From: Flavobacteriaceae bacterium PS02293
Lineage (GTDB): Bacteria > Bacteroidota > Bacteroidia > Flavobacteriales > Weeksellaceae
Assembly (NCBI GenBank): GCA_029960045.1
Contig: JASCOV010000013.1
Span: forward strand, 1 to 64,000
Length of the DNA stretch: 64,000 bases
Direction: 5' to 3'
The translations under genes were made by a program, and so were the position numbers. This document shows, one piece after another, positions 16,888 through 25,032 of this stretch. Below the pieces are notes generated by a model, which ran no database searches, was not told the origin of the DNA, and saw only the letters and a program-made list of their open reading frames with translations. The first letter of the stretch is position 1. Each line of letters opens with the position of its first letter.

Positions 16888-17291
16888 TAAACATCTTTTT
16901 TAATGGTTAATTCAATCATAAATCCTTTCTCCAGATAGGGGAAAATGATTTCTTTCAATCGTTCAAAAGCAATCCGCGATTGGATGCCTTTTCCTTCACC
17001 GGTCAGTTTGGTAACCGGAGCAATACAGCCATTCAGCTCTTTCAGCGCATCATTGGCAGGATGAAACAGGATCAAATCTCTGTTTTTAACATTCATCACT
17101 TCCAGATGCCATTTGAATTTTGAACTGAACCGTTTTCTGAGGCGGTAAGTGCCTTCTGGAATACACGAAATTCTTCTTTGGTTACCCCGCCAGGGCAGTT
17201 CAATCGTTTTGCAGATTTCAGTCCCATTGAAGGATAACGCACCATTGATTCCCGAAGACGAATACTGCCGTTCTAAAACCAGCGCCATCAT
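16887..17291 (-). CDS. DUF5675-family protein (134 aa)
   Basis: Recognised from memory as DUF5675: GxxYRLRKRFSSKFKWHLEV, then LILFHPAND (His77) and LNGCIAPV (Cys89), a spacing that recalls the His..GCI catalytic centre of YkuD-type L,D-transpeptidases. That enzymatic reading is an inference. No signal peptide. The start overlaps the stop of the upstream gene by one base, and its own stop overlaps the next start, giving strict coupling on both sides. Confidence 0.8.
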   Translation of the reverse strand: MMALVLERQYSSSGINGALSFNGTEICKTIELPWRGNQRRISCIPEGTYRLRKRFSSKFKWHLEVMNVKNRDLILFHPANDALKELNGCIAPVTKLTGEGKGIQSRIAFERLKEIIFPYLEKGFMIELTIKKDV

Positions 17292-18043
17292 TAGCCGATA
17301 ACATCAATGATTTTCAAGGCATTGTAGGTGCCGTTCTTCAGTGGGTAATTTTCACCATTCACTTGTTGGTAGAATTCTACACCTAAAGCCAGAAAAAGCG
17401 GGTGGGTCGAATCTTCAGTGAGTTGCAATGGGATTTCCAGTGAGGCTGTGGGATTATTGTTCCACGGAAGAACAATGGATTCGCCTGTTGGGGCGACATA
17501 GCTCTCATTCTCGAAATCGATTTCCATGGCGGCAACGGTGATCTTGAAATGTGTTGTTCCTCCTGGAGCAGTGATCATTTGAGCCGGGACAAACGGCGCG
17601 AAAGAGACGCTGGCGTCGCCTGTCGCTCTGTCTAGTGTCTTTTCCCACGGTGCATAGATCGTATTTCCAAGTTTTCCATTCGAATTGAAATCGAATCCAA
17701 TCAGAAGTTCGGCTTCGCCATCGATAACGTTTCTCAAACCTCTCGGATTGATGTTGTCCATTTGAACCACTTTGATCATTTCCTTGGTCAGCCTGCTCAC
17801 CATTCTGCTGTCATTAATGTTCTGCAAAAGTTGACGGATAGAATTTCTCAGCACTTTACCTGCTTTACCTGCCCTTCCGAATTCAGCGCCGTTTTCCCTG
17901 GTTCTTTGGAATGCGGGATCATTTCTGATTCTGTCTGCAGATACACCGCCTTTCTCTCGGGCGAGGTAGCCGTCTTTGGATTTGTAGAAGGTGATGCCGC
18001 CTATGGTACCGCCTAGTTTGATAATGCTTCTTTGTCTTGCCAT
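17291..18043 (-). CDS. Conserved hypothetical protein heading the DUF5675 cassette (250 aa)
   Basis: The basic N-terminus (MARQRSIIKLGGTIGGITFY) is followed by a helical Arg-rich segment (PAFQRTRENGAEFGRAGKAGK) and a longer beta-rich C-terminal half (about 100-250) with no cysteine. I recall similar proteins as the first gene of such cassettes in Bacteroidota, but no function. The conserved N-terminus and predicted soluble body could suit an assembling or phage-structure-like protein. Its stop overlaps the DUF5675 start. Confidence 0.7.
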   Translation of the reverse strand: MARQRSIIKLGGTIGGITFYKSKDGYLAREKGGVSADRIRNDPAFQRTRENGAEFGRAGKAGKVLRNSIRQLLQNINDSRMVSRLTKEMIKVVQMDNINPRGLRNVIDGEAELLIGFDFNSNGKLGNTIYAPWEKTLDRATGDASVSFAPFVPAQMITAPGGTTHFKITVAAMEIDFENESYVAPTGESIVLPWNNNPTASLEIPLQLTEDSTHPLFLALGVEFYQQVNGENYPLKNGTYNALKIIDVIG

Positions 18044-18282
18044 TTGTTTTAAATTTTAATTAAAAATTGGGTTGATTACACTTCAATCATTTTTTTTGTT
18101 GCAACAGTTTTGATTGATTTCTTTGGCAAATTTTAGCTTAAAAAACAGACGGTCAAAGCGTAGGGCGTTCCATATGTCCCAAATGGACACAGATGTCTTG
18201 AATGATCAGAAAAGACCTGAAAAAAATTGATTAACTTGCATAGATCAGAATAGATAATCCTAACCAAAGGCATACATAGAGT

Positions 18283-18486
18283 ATGGAAAAGAAGATGAAC
18301 AGGGTTTGCATCTATCCGAAAGACATACAGCTGATAACTGGTAAAAGTTATCGCCAGAGTACACGATTGATGCAGAAGATCAGAAAAGATCTCAGCAAAC
18401 AACCCAACGAGTTCCTGACCATTGAAGAGTTTTGCTCATATTCAGGAATAAAATACGAGCAGCTGGCTCATCTTATCCTGGGATAA
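18283..18486 (+). CDS. Small conserved HTH-like protein (67 aa)
   Basis: Short protein with CIYPKDIQLITGKSYRQSTRL followed by RKDLSKQPNEFLTIEEFCSY and a final HLILG. The segment LTIEEFCSYSGIKYEQLAHLI looks like a helix-turn-helix. I know it as a recurrent small protein near DUF5675 cassettes. It is divergent from that cassette with a 239-base spacer at 18044-18282, in which I see no clear site. An alternative start is Met5. Confidence 0.65.
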   Translation: MEKKMNRVCIYPKDIQLITGKSYRQSTRLMQKIRKDLSKQPNEFLTIEEFCSYSGIKYEQLAHLILG

Positions 18487-18800
18487 GCTTTAAAGGGAAG
18501 TATGGTCATTTATCTCTTTTATCCTTTGATGCAATTCAAAAACCAGTTCATAAAGTAGCCCAAATTTTAGTCCTAATATTTAAAGATTTTGACCAATAAT
18601 GTAATAACATTTTTGATCCGATCTATGGACAGGCACTAGTACAATCAGAATATACCTGAGTGAAGTTTTATTTAATTAGGTTTCTGTTTTTGTAATATTT
18701 GTATTAAAAATCAGCGACCCAGGATGAGGGGAATTTAAAACAAATGTATCTAAATGAACAGTATATTGCTATTGCAGCATAGTTGCTGTTTAAAACAAAA
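18487..18800. other. Gene-free spacer between accessory region and tRNA-Leu
   Basis: No credible reading frame. It is A/T-rich with a weak ATATTTG near 18700 and a short CAGCA/TGCTG inverted repeat at 18775-18790. It is the place where the right end of an integrated element would be expected, but no recognisable copy of the tRNA 3' end is seen to its left. Confidence 0.5.
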
Positions 18801-18830
18801 AAAAGCAATCTGTTTTATTAGATTGCTTTT
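18801..18830 (-). terminator. tRNA-Leu terminator
   Basis: AAAAGCAATCT, 8-base loop, AGATTGCTTTT, followed on the minus strand by a long T-rich tract. It starts 10 bases past the tRNA 3' end. Confidence 0.85.
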
Positions 18831-18839
18831 TAAGAATTG

Positions 18840-18921
18840 TACCCAGTGCCGGAATCGAACCGGCACATCTTTCGATACTAGAGTTTGAGTCTAGCGCGTC
18901 TACCAATTCCGCCAACTGGGC
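18840..18921 (-). tRNA. tRNA-Leu (anticodon CAA)
   Basis: On the minus strand the acceptor GCCCAGT pairs with ACTGGGT. The D-arm reads GGCGGAATTGGTAGACGC, the anticodon stem CTAGA/TCTAG holds loop CTCAAAC, there is a class-II variable arm, and the T-arm is GCCGGTTCGATTCCGGC. CCA is not encoded. The 3' end faces the accessory region, as expected for an integration target. Confidence 0.97.
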
Positions 18922-19037
18922 ATTGTGTTGTTTTTATTGGTGTGCAAATATAGGATTATTTTTGAGTATGTAAAAATGATTTTGGAATATTTTTCTATTT
19001 ATTTTTTAACGAACTGAATATCAAAAACATATTTTTA

Positions 19038-19805
19038 TTAAAATTCTATTTCCAAACCATCATAAGCCAAATGTACATTATCAGGAAGCTCTTTTTCGAC
19101 TTCATCATGGAATCCCAAATGATGGCTGATGTGAATTAAGTACGTTTTTTTAGGTTTAAATTCTTCCACCAATTCCAAAACTTCGGGCAAAATAAAATGG
19201 GAGTGATGAGGTTCTGTTTTTCTAAGACAGTTAATAATGAAAAAATCTAGATTTTTCAATTTTTCTTTTTCCTTCTCATCAATTTTACTCGCATCTGTTA
19301 TGTAAGCAAGATCCTTAAATTTGAAACCGAGAATATTGATCTCTGAATGAATAATATCAATCGGCTGAACTTCTACTTCATCAAATAATTTAAATTCTTC
19401 ATCAATTTCATGAAGGCCAAAGCTTGGTGCACCGGGATATTTTTGTTCGGTAAAAGCATAAGGAAAACGTTCTTTAATTTCTAATGCAACTCTTGAATTA
19501 CAATAGATCGGCATCGATGATTTATTTTTAAAAATCAAAGGTCGAAGGTCATCTAAACCAATAATATGGTCATTATGTTCGTGTGTAATAAGAACTGCGT
19601 CGATCTGTTCTTCGTGATTGGTCAACATTTGCTGACGAAAATCGGGTCCGCAGTCAATTAATATTTTCTTTCCGGAGTCAGAAGTGATGAGGGCAGAAGT
19701 TCGTAAACGCTTGTCTTTTGGGTTGGTAGAAAGGCAGACTGGATGATGGCTGCCGATAACAGGAATGCCTTGTGAAGTACCGGTTCCTAAAAATTTTAAA
19801 AGCAT
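19038..19805 (-). CDS. MBL-fold metal-dependent hydrolase, PhnP-like (255 aa)
   Basis: Metallo-beta-lactamase fold with the metal-binding THEHNDH motif near residues 74-80, an earlier ILIDCGPDFR, and further ligand regions at YITDAS (about 168) and ISHHLGFH. It resembles the PhnP/cyclic-phosphodiesterase branch. It is divergent from the gene at 19857 with only 51 bases between. The substrate is unknown. Confidence 0.85.
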   Translation of the reverse strand: MLLKFLGTGTSQGIPVIGSHHPVCLSTNPKDKRLRTSALITSDSGKKILIDCGPDFRQQMLTNHEEQIDAVLITHEHNDHIIGLDDLRPLIFKNKSSMPIYCNSRVALEIKERFPYAFTEQKYPGAPSFGLHEIDEEFKLFDEVEVQPIDIIHSEINILGFKFKDLAYITDASKIDEKEKEKLKNLDFFIINCLRKTEPHHSHFILPEVLELVEEFKPKKTYLIHISHHLGFHDEVEKELPDNVHLAYDGLEIEF

Positions 19806-19856
19806 TTTTATTTTAGCTGTTATTTTGGTAAATTTACAAAATAAATCTAATTCTTT

Positions 19857-21284
19857 GTGATAAAGCCAAAACTTACCCCTAAGCAGAAAGCCTTAGCCAT
19901 CAATCTGGATTCATCCATCTACGGAACTTTTGCCGAGATAGGAGCGGGTCAGGAAACTGTGAGACATTTTTTCCGCGCTGGTGGTGCTTCTCAAACGATT
20001 GCAAAAGCAATGTCTGCTTACGATAAGGATTTCAGTGATGCCATCTACGGTACCGAAAACAAAAACAGATACGTTACGCAAAACCGTCTCAGAAAGATGT
20101 TGCGCTACGAAATGGCCCTCATAGAAGAAAGAATCCCAAGAGAAAAAAATCCGGGAAAAAAGTTCTTTTCTTACGCCAATACCGTTACAACCATTAATTT
20201 CGATAAAACTTCCAAAGGTCACGGCTGGGTTGGAATCAGATATCAAAACTCTGAAAACGAGGAGTACAATGAGATTGTGATCCACGTGAAATTCAAAGAA
20301 ACCAATCCTACTTTGCAGCAGGAAACTTTGGGAAGTTTGGGTGTCAATTTAATCTACGGCGCTTATTTCTACATCGATAATCCGAGAGTGCTTGTAGAAT
20401 CTTTGTACGATGACCTTTCTTTGGATCGTTTGGAAATCGATATGATAGATTTCAGCGGTCCGGCTTTCCAATATGTGGACAACCGATTGATGAGTCTGCA
20501 ACTGGTGAAATTGGGAATGACCGATGCTGTTATTTTCAATTCCAAAGGAAATAATATGTTGCCTGCCGATATTCTTTATAAAAAGAATATTTTTGCCGTA
20601 AGAGGAAGTTTTCGCCCTGTAACACGTGTCAACATTGATATGTTTGAGCACGGTCTAGAAATGTTCAATCAGGATAATGCCTGCGACCACGAGAATACAC
20701 AGATTCTTTTCGAAATTACAATTTCTAATCTAAGAGCTGCGGGTGATATCGATGAACGGGATTTCCTTGACAGAGTCGATATTCTGGGAACTTTAGGCTA
20801 CACGGTAATGATTTCCAATTTCTCAGAATATTACAGGATGGTAGATTATTTCTCCACATTTACAAACCAGCATATTGGTGTGGCAATGGGCGTTAATAAT
20901 ATGTTGGATGTCTTTGATGAGGAATATTACAAAAACCTTCCGGGCGGTATTTTGGAAGCATTCGGTAAATTCTTCAAAAAAGATATGCGCGTTTATCTGT
21001 ATCCGTATAAAAACCCGGAAAATGGCGAATTGCTCACTTCGGAAAATCTGAAAGTTCACGATAATCTGAAAGAATTATACAAATATTTCAAACTAAACAA
21101 GAGAATTGTAGATATCGAAAATTACAATCCAAAATTCCTGGAAATCTACTCGAGAGAGATTCTGAAAAAAATTATGGCCCACGATTTAGGTTGGGAAGAG
21201 GAGTTGCCAAATGGCGTTGCACAAATGATTAAAGACCGGGGAATGTTCGGCTATAAAGAATTAACTTTCGAAGGATTAAAATAA
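19857..21284 (+). CDS. Large conserved protein of unknown function (475 aa), GTG start
   Basis: Soluble protein, no signal peptide, highly conserved in my memory across Bacteroidota (EIGAGQETVRHFFRAGGAS near the N-terminus, then MSAYDKDFSDAIYG and VDNRLMSLQLVKLGMT). Database names for such proteins, including nicotinate-nucleotide adenylyltransferase, are not supported by any motif I can see: no HxGH nucleotidyl-transfer motif is present. The start is GTG at 19857; an in-frame TAA lies three codons upstream and the next Met is inside conserved sequence. A GAF protein follows after 8 bases. Confidence 0.85.
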   Translation: MIKPKLTPKQKALAINLDSSIYGTFAEIGAGQETVRHFFRAGGASQTIAKAMSAYDKDFSDAIYGTENKNRYVTQNRLRKMLRYEMALIEERIPREKNPGKKFFSYANTVTTINFDKTSKGHGWVGIRYQNSENEEYNEIVIHVKFKETNPTLQQETLGSLGVNLIYGAYFYIDNPRVLVESLYDDLSLDRLEIDMIDFSGPAFQYVDNRLMSLQLVKLGMTDAVIFNSKGNNMLPADILYKKNIFAVRGSFRPVTRVNIDMFEHGLEMFNQDNACDHENTQILFEITISNLRAAGDIDERDFLDRVDILGTLGYTVMISNFSEYYRMVDYFSTFTNQHIGVAMGVNNMLDVFDEEYYKNLPGGILEAFGKFFKKDMRVYLYPYKNPENGELLTSENLKVHDNLKELYKYFKLNKRIVDIENYNPKFLEIYSREILKKIMAHDLGWEEELPNGVAQMIKDRGMFGYKELTFEGLK

Positions 21285-21292
21285 AAAAAACA

Positions 21293-21739
21293 ATGGTAGA
21301 GCTTAAAAAACGACTTTCGGTAATCTTAGAAAGTCCACAAGATACAAATGTGAAACTTCTGAAAGTTTGTCAGGTTTTGGATAAAGAAATTTCTTACTAT
21401 AACTGGACGGGATTTTATTTCAAAAATGGTGATAAAGATGAATTGATTTTGGGACCTTATGTTGGTGCGGTCACAGATCACGTAATTATTCCTTTTGGTA
21501 AAGGTATTTGTGGTCAGGTTGCAGTTTCTGGAGAGACTTTCGTAGTGCCGGATGTTCACGCTCAGGATAATTATTTGTCTTGTTCCATCGATACAAAAGC
21601 GGAGATCGTAGTTCCAATTTTCAAAGACGGCGAAAACGTTGGACAAATCGACATCGACAGTCATTCTATCGATCCTTTTACAAAAGAAGATGAAGAATTG
21701 CTTAACTGGCTTTGCGAGGAGGTTGCGAAGGTTTTGTAG
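21293..21739 (+). CDS. GAF-domain free-methionine-(R)-sulfoxide reductase-like protein (148 aa)
   Basis: A single GAF domain of the fRMsr (MsrC/YebR) type, which reduces free methionine R-sulfoxide. NWTGFYF, LGPYVGAV, IPFGKGICG and SCSIDTKAEIVVPI line up with the family. Cys73 and Cys97 keep the 24-residue spacing of the E. coli pair Cys94/Cys118, but the position of the usual resolving Cys84 is His63. It is probably co-transcribed with 19857-21284. Confidence 0.75.
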   Translation: MVELKKRLSVILESPQDTNVKLLKVCQVLDKEISYYNWTGFYFKNGDKDELILGPYVGAVTDHVIIPFGKGICGQVAVSGETFVVPDVHAQDNYLSCSIDTKAEIVVPIFKDGENVGQIDIDSHSIDPFTKEDEELLNWLCEEVAKVL

Positions 21740-21745
21740 AGCAAA

Positions 21746-22258
21746 ATGAGACTTTTATTTCTCCTGTTATTTCCAATATTTGTTATTGGACAAACCGAAA
21801 ATGTAAATTCTGGGAAATATAATCCTGCGAAAGAGATTTTTGAAACTCAATGCGAAAAGAAAAATTATATTAAAATACCAAATTCTCAAATTAAAGTTGA
21901 AAAGGATAAGATTATTTTTAATAATATCAGCACTTTAGAATTTGATGATAATATCGATGTCAAAGCGAAAATAATTTTAACTAATGGATTTTTAAATCCT
22001 TATGAAATTGATAAAAGCTATAGTTTGAAAATTTCCGCTATCACAGAATTACCATTAATAAATCCAAACTTTAAAATCAAAAGATATAAGTTTTGGATTT
22101 TTTCAATTGCAGAAAACAGAGACGATATAATTTTAGCAAATCCTGTCGAATATTATTTTGAATTGCAAAATGAAAATGCAGATGAAAATAATACTTTTGA
22201 AGAGTTTATTTCTAATGCAAAATTGACTTGTCTAATTAATCGTGGAATTATATTTTAA
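21746..22258 (+). CDS. Secreted hypothetical protein (170 aa)
   Basis: Signal peptide (LLFLLLFPIFVIG, cleaved near residue 16), then a beta-rich domain with a single Cys near residue 36 and another near the C-terminus. It starts 6 bases after the fRMsr-like gene and is probably in its operon. No family is recognised. Its AT-rich codon use matches other lineage-specific small secreted proteins in this window. Confidence 0.65.
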   Translation: MRLLFLLLFPIFVIGQTENVNSGKYNPAKEIFETQCEKKNYIKIPNSQIKVEKDKIIFNNISTLEFDDNIDVKAKIILTNGFLNPYEIDKSYSLKISAITELPLINPNFKIKRYKFWIFSIAENRDDIILANPVEYYFELQNENADENNTFEEFISNAKLTCLINRGIIF

Positions 22259-22271
22259 TATAATTTTCGAT

Positions 22272-22994
22272 TTAAAAAATCTCTAATAACTCCCGATAAT
22301 ATTCCCCACACTTCGCTAAATGCGAACCATACCAAGAAAAAGCCTCGCCATCCACGATCATTATTTTCTGATCAACACAAATATTCTGGATTTCCGCCAT
22401 ATGTTTTTCTTTAAAAGGAAAAGGCTCTGAGGAAAGGAAAATCAAATCAGCTTTTTTTAAATCTTCCAACTGAACTTCCGGATAACGTTTCTGATTTTTG
22501 AATTGATTTTCAAATCCCAACTCTTCTAAAATCGTCGAAATAAAAGTGTCGCCACCAACTGTCATATAAGGATCTTTCCAGATCAGATAAGCGACTTTTA
22601 ATTTATTTACCGGTTTCAGTATATCAAAAGCTTCGTAAGTTTTAAGATTAATAATCTGCGCCTTTTCTTCCTTTCCGAATAGGTGTCCAAGTTGTTTTAT
22701 CAGATAATAGTTGTCTTCCAAAGTCTCAACATTCGTAACCAAAACTTTGAAATCTTTCATCAATTCTTCAGCTTGTTCCTTGACGTTTTCCTCTTTGTTG
22801 GCAATGATGAGGTCGGGTTTTAAAGCTTTTATTTTTTCGATATTAAGGTTCTTCGTTCCGCCAATGATCTCAATATCTTTAACCAATTCCTTCGGATGAA
22901 TGCAGAATTTTGTCCTTCCAATAATCTCAGCAGAAGTCAAACCCAGATCAAACAAGGTTTCCGTAATGGATGGAACGAGTGAAATAACTTTCAT
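22272..22994 (-). CDS. BtuF-like helical-backbone metal-receptor protein without signal peptide (240 aa)
   Basis: Matches the class III substrate-binding fold used for cobalamin and siderophore uptake: LVPSITETLFDLGL at the N-terminus, the ALKPDLIIANKEEN segment near residue 60 and a long linking helix. It lacks a signal peptide or lipobox, and no ABC permease or ATPase is adjacent. It may be cytoplasmic, or a domain-only relative. Upstream lies an inverted repeat and then the DUF5606 operon. Confidence 0.8.
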   Translation of the reverse strand: MKVISLVPSITETLFDLGLTSAEIIGRTKFCIHPKELVKDIEIIGGTKNLNIEKIKALKPDLIIANKEENVKEQAEELMKDFKVLVTNVETLEDNYYLIKQLGHLFGKEEKAQIINLKTYEAFDILKPVNKLKVAYLIWKDPYMTVGGDTFISTILEELGFENQFKNQKRYPEVQLEDLKKADLIFLSSEPFPFKEKHMAEIQNICVDQKIMIVDGEAFSWYGSHLAKCGEYYRELLEIF

Positions 22995-23022
22995 GAAATA
23001 AGGAATTCATTTTATATAAATG

Positions 23023-23096
23023 CTTCGAGAGCCTTAGCATGACAATTCGATAACTAACCTTGTCTTCATTACATTGTCAGTCTGAGGTTCTCGAAG
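23023..23096. repeat. Intergenic inverted repeat (TCGAAG type)
   Basis: CTTCGAGA (23023-23030) pairs with TCTCGAAG (23089-23096) and TGACAAT (23040-23046) with ATTGTCA (23073-23079). It belongs to the palindrome group also seen at 28880, 39587, 57952 and 61638. Confidence 0.7.
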
Positions 23097-23104
23097 ACAT
23101 AAAA

Positions 23105-23142
23105 AAAACTCTCTCAAAAATAAACATTTCTGAGAGAGTTTT
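23105..23142 (-). terminator. Terminator of the DUF5606 gene
   Basis: AAAACTCTCTCA, 14-base loop, TGAGAGAGTTTT; the minus strand continues with a T-run. Confidence 0.8.
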
Positions 23143-23166
23143 ATAATTTGAAATTAATTAAGAAAA

Positions 23167-23742
23167 TTAATCTTCTTTTTTAGTCGCTTTCTTAGCTGCA
23201 GGTTTTTTAGCTGCAGGTTTTTCTTCGGTCGCTTCATCTGCTTTTGGAGCAGCTTTCTTTGCAGGTGCTTTTTTAGCTGCTGGTTTTTTCTCTGTAGCTT
23301 CTTCAGTTTTTTCTTCGGCTACCACAACTTCAGAAGGTTCTTCAGTTTTTACGAAACTTTCCGGAGTGATGTAACCTGCTTTGTGCAAAAGATTATACCA
23401 TTGCGCCAATTTTTTGATGTCAGATTCGTAAACTCTTTCTACATCATAGTTTGGAAGAGAAGCTGTCATAAATTCTCTTAACTCCTCGCCAGAAGCTTTG
23501 TGGCTGATGGTTGGTTTGTAATCGTAGTTTTTTGCAACATTTTCAAAAACTTCGAACAATGGAACTTCTTTATCAAAAGTGAACATCGCAATATTATCCA
23601 ACAAGCTTACTTGGCTGGAGTTTGAGATGCTTGTTTTTTTCTTGGTAGAGATATCTTCAACGATAAATCCGTTCTTAAGTTGAGAAACCAATTTGAAAAG
23701 TCCCGGTTTTCCGGAGATTGAAATAATTTTTTCTAACTGCAT
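23167..23742 (-). CDS. DUF5606 protein with Ala/Lys-rich histone-like tail (191 aa)
   Basis: The N-terminal 125 residues are the conserved DUF5606 domain (LEKIISISGKPGLFKLVSQ, later SHKASGEELREFM). The last 55 residues are repeats of KPAAKK/APAKKA mixed with Glu-rich stretches, resembling histone H1-like tails of bacterial nucleic-acid-binding proteins. Function unknown; DNA or RNA binding by the tail is an inference. It lies downstream of ruvX-def on the same strand with a 112-base gap of TGATG/CATCC-type short repeats. Confidence 0.85.
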   Translation of the reverse strand: MQLEKIISISGKPGLFKLVSQLKNGFIVEDISTKKKTSISNSSQVSLLDNIAMFTFDKEVPLFEVFENVAKNYDYKPTISHKASGEELREFMTASLPNYDVERVYESDIKKLAQWYNLLHKAGYITPESFVKTEEPSEVVVAEEKTEEATEKKPAAKKAPAKKAAPKADEATEEKPAAKKPAAKKATKKED

Positions 23743-23854
23743 TTTAGTATGTTTTCTTTAATCTAATTTATTTTTTAATGGTCTGATGTTTGATGATGGA
23801 TGTCAGATGTTTTCAAAGTTGTAATCATCCATCTTCCCACATCCAACTTCCATC

Positions 23855-24427
23855 TTATTTCGGAAATCTCATTTTGTAGTTCACGCTCACTTCTCCGTTT
23901 GCGATCTTTTGAAGTTTTCCTTTTACAATTTTTTTCTTGAGAGCGCTAAGATGATCTGTAAACAGAATTCCTTCTATATGATCATATTCGTGCTGGATTA
24001 CTCTTGCTCTGATATCCTGAAAAGTATCGGTATGTTTAACGAAATTTTCGTCGTAATATTCTATCTTGATGGTGGATTTTCGCTTCACATCTTCACGGAC
24101 TTCAGGAATGCTGAGACAACCCTCATTGAATTTCCATTCCTCACCGGATTCTTCCAGGATCTGTGCATTGATGAACACTTTTTTGAAGTCCTTCAATTCC
24201 TCCGCAATATCTTCATAATCCTCATCATCTGCAAGTGGCGAAACGTCAATAATAAAAAGACGAATGTCCAGTCCAATCTGTGGCGCTGCCAAACCAATTC
24301 CGTTGGCACCATTCATCGTATCGAACATATTTTCGATAAGCGTTTTTAGCTCAGGATAATCTTTGTTGATTTCCTGTGCTTTTTTTCTCAAAACAGAGTC
24401 GCCAAAGGCTCTTATTGGTAAAATCAT
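23855..24427 (-). CDS. def: Peptide deformylase (190 aa)
   Basis: Removes the formyl group from the N-terminal Met of nascent proteins. All three family motifs are present: GIGLAAPQIG (near 42-51), EGCLSIPEV (near 102-110) and HEYDHIEGILF (near 143-153), with the metal ligands Cys and two His. Its start overlaps the ruvX stop by 4 bases (ATGA), so the two are coupled. Confidence 0.97.
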   Translation of the reverse strand: MILPIRAFGDSVLRKKAQEINKDYPELKTLIENMFDTMNGANGIGLAAPQIGLDIRLFIIDVSPLADDEDYEDIAEELKDFKKVFINAQILEESGEEWKFNEGCLSIPEVREDVKRKSTIKIEYYDENFVKHTDTFQDIRARVIQHEYDHIEGILFTDHLSALKKKIVKGKLQKIANGEVSVNYKMRFPK

Positions 24428-24837
24428 CTTTTTTGTTCTAAAAAATTCTGCAAAATAATAGTTGCACTTACTTTGTCTATCAATCCTTTCTCCTGTCTTT
24501 GTTTCTTGTTCTTTCCGCTTTGGCTGATAAAAAAAGAAGCCATTTTGGAAGTGAAACGCTCATCCAGACGATTGATCTTTTTCTCAGGAAAATCCTTCTC
24601 GAAGATTGAAATAAATTTCTGAATCTCAATTTCAATTTCGGACATGTTTCCTTTCAAATCTGTGGGAAGTCCAACGACTATCTCGTCCACTTTGTTCTCA
24701 GAAAAATATTTTTTCAGAAAATCTACAAGTTTTGGTGTTTCAACTGTTGTCAGTCCGCTTGCAATAATTTGCATATCGTCTGTCACAGCTATTCCTGTTC
24801 TTGCCCTTCCGTAGTCGATTGCCAGAATCTGTCCCAT
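24424..24837 (-). CDS. ruvX: Holliday-junction resolvase-like protein RuvX/YqgF (137 aa)
   Basis: RNase H-fold protein used in pre-16S rRNA processing and proposed as a junction resolvase. It has the N-terminal ILAIDYGRARTGIAV motif with the first catalytic Asp, VGLPTDLKG with further conserved residues, and DERFTSKMA. Length is typical. A -7 element almost touches its start codon, so its mRNA may be nearly leaderless. Confidence 0.95.
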   Translation of the reverse strand: MGQILAIDYGRARTGIAVTDDMQIIASGLTTVETPKLVDFLKKYFSENKVDEIVVGLPTDLKGNMSEIEIEIQKFISIFEKDFPEKKINRLDERFTSKMASFFISQSGKNKKQRQEKGLIDKVSATIILQNFLEQKR

Positions 24838-24844
24838 AAGTTTG

Positions 24845-24852
24845 CAAATTTA
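24845..24852 (-). promoter_or_regulatory. -7 element for ruvX-def
   Basis: TAAATTTG on the minus strand, 7 bases before the ruvX ATG. No -33 element at the right distance is obvious. Confidence 0.5.
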
Positions 24853-25032
24853 CAAAAATTTTCAGCTTATGAAAATGCATCAATGTCTTATTGATTTTGA
24901 AATTGATTTTTTAAAGTTTTATAACTCAATTTATATCGATAATCGATGGATTTTAATAGTTTACCTCATTTATTTTTCACTCATTCATATTGTTTTTAAT
25001 TTCAATTCATAAAGAAACTTAAAATCTAAAAT

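Noticed and set aside
18487..18840. Direct repeat of the tRNA-Leu 3' end as an att site
   Set aside because: No copy of the tRNA end seen in the accessory region; a left copy may lie outside the window.
22272..22994. Complete cobalamin transporter locus
   Set aside because: Only a BtuF-like protein without signal peptide; no permease or ATPase beside it.
23167..23320. DNA tandem repeat
   Set aside because: Explained by Ala/Lys-rich coding sequence of the DUF5606 protein tail.
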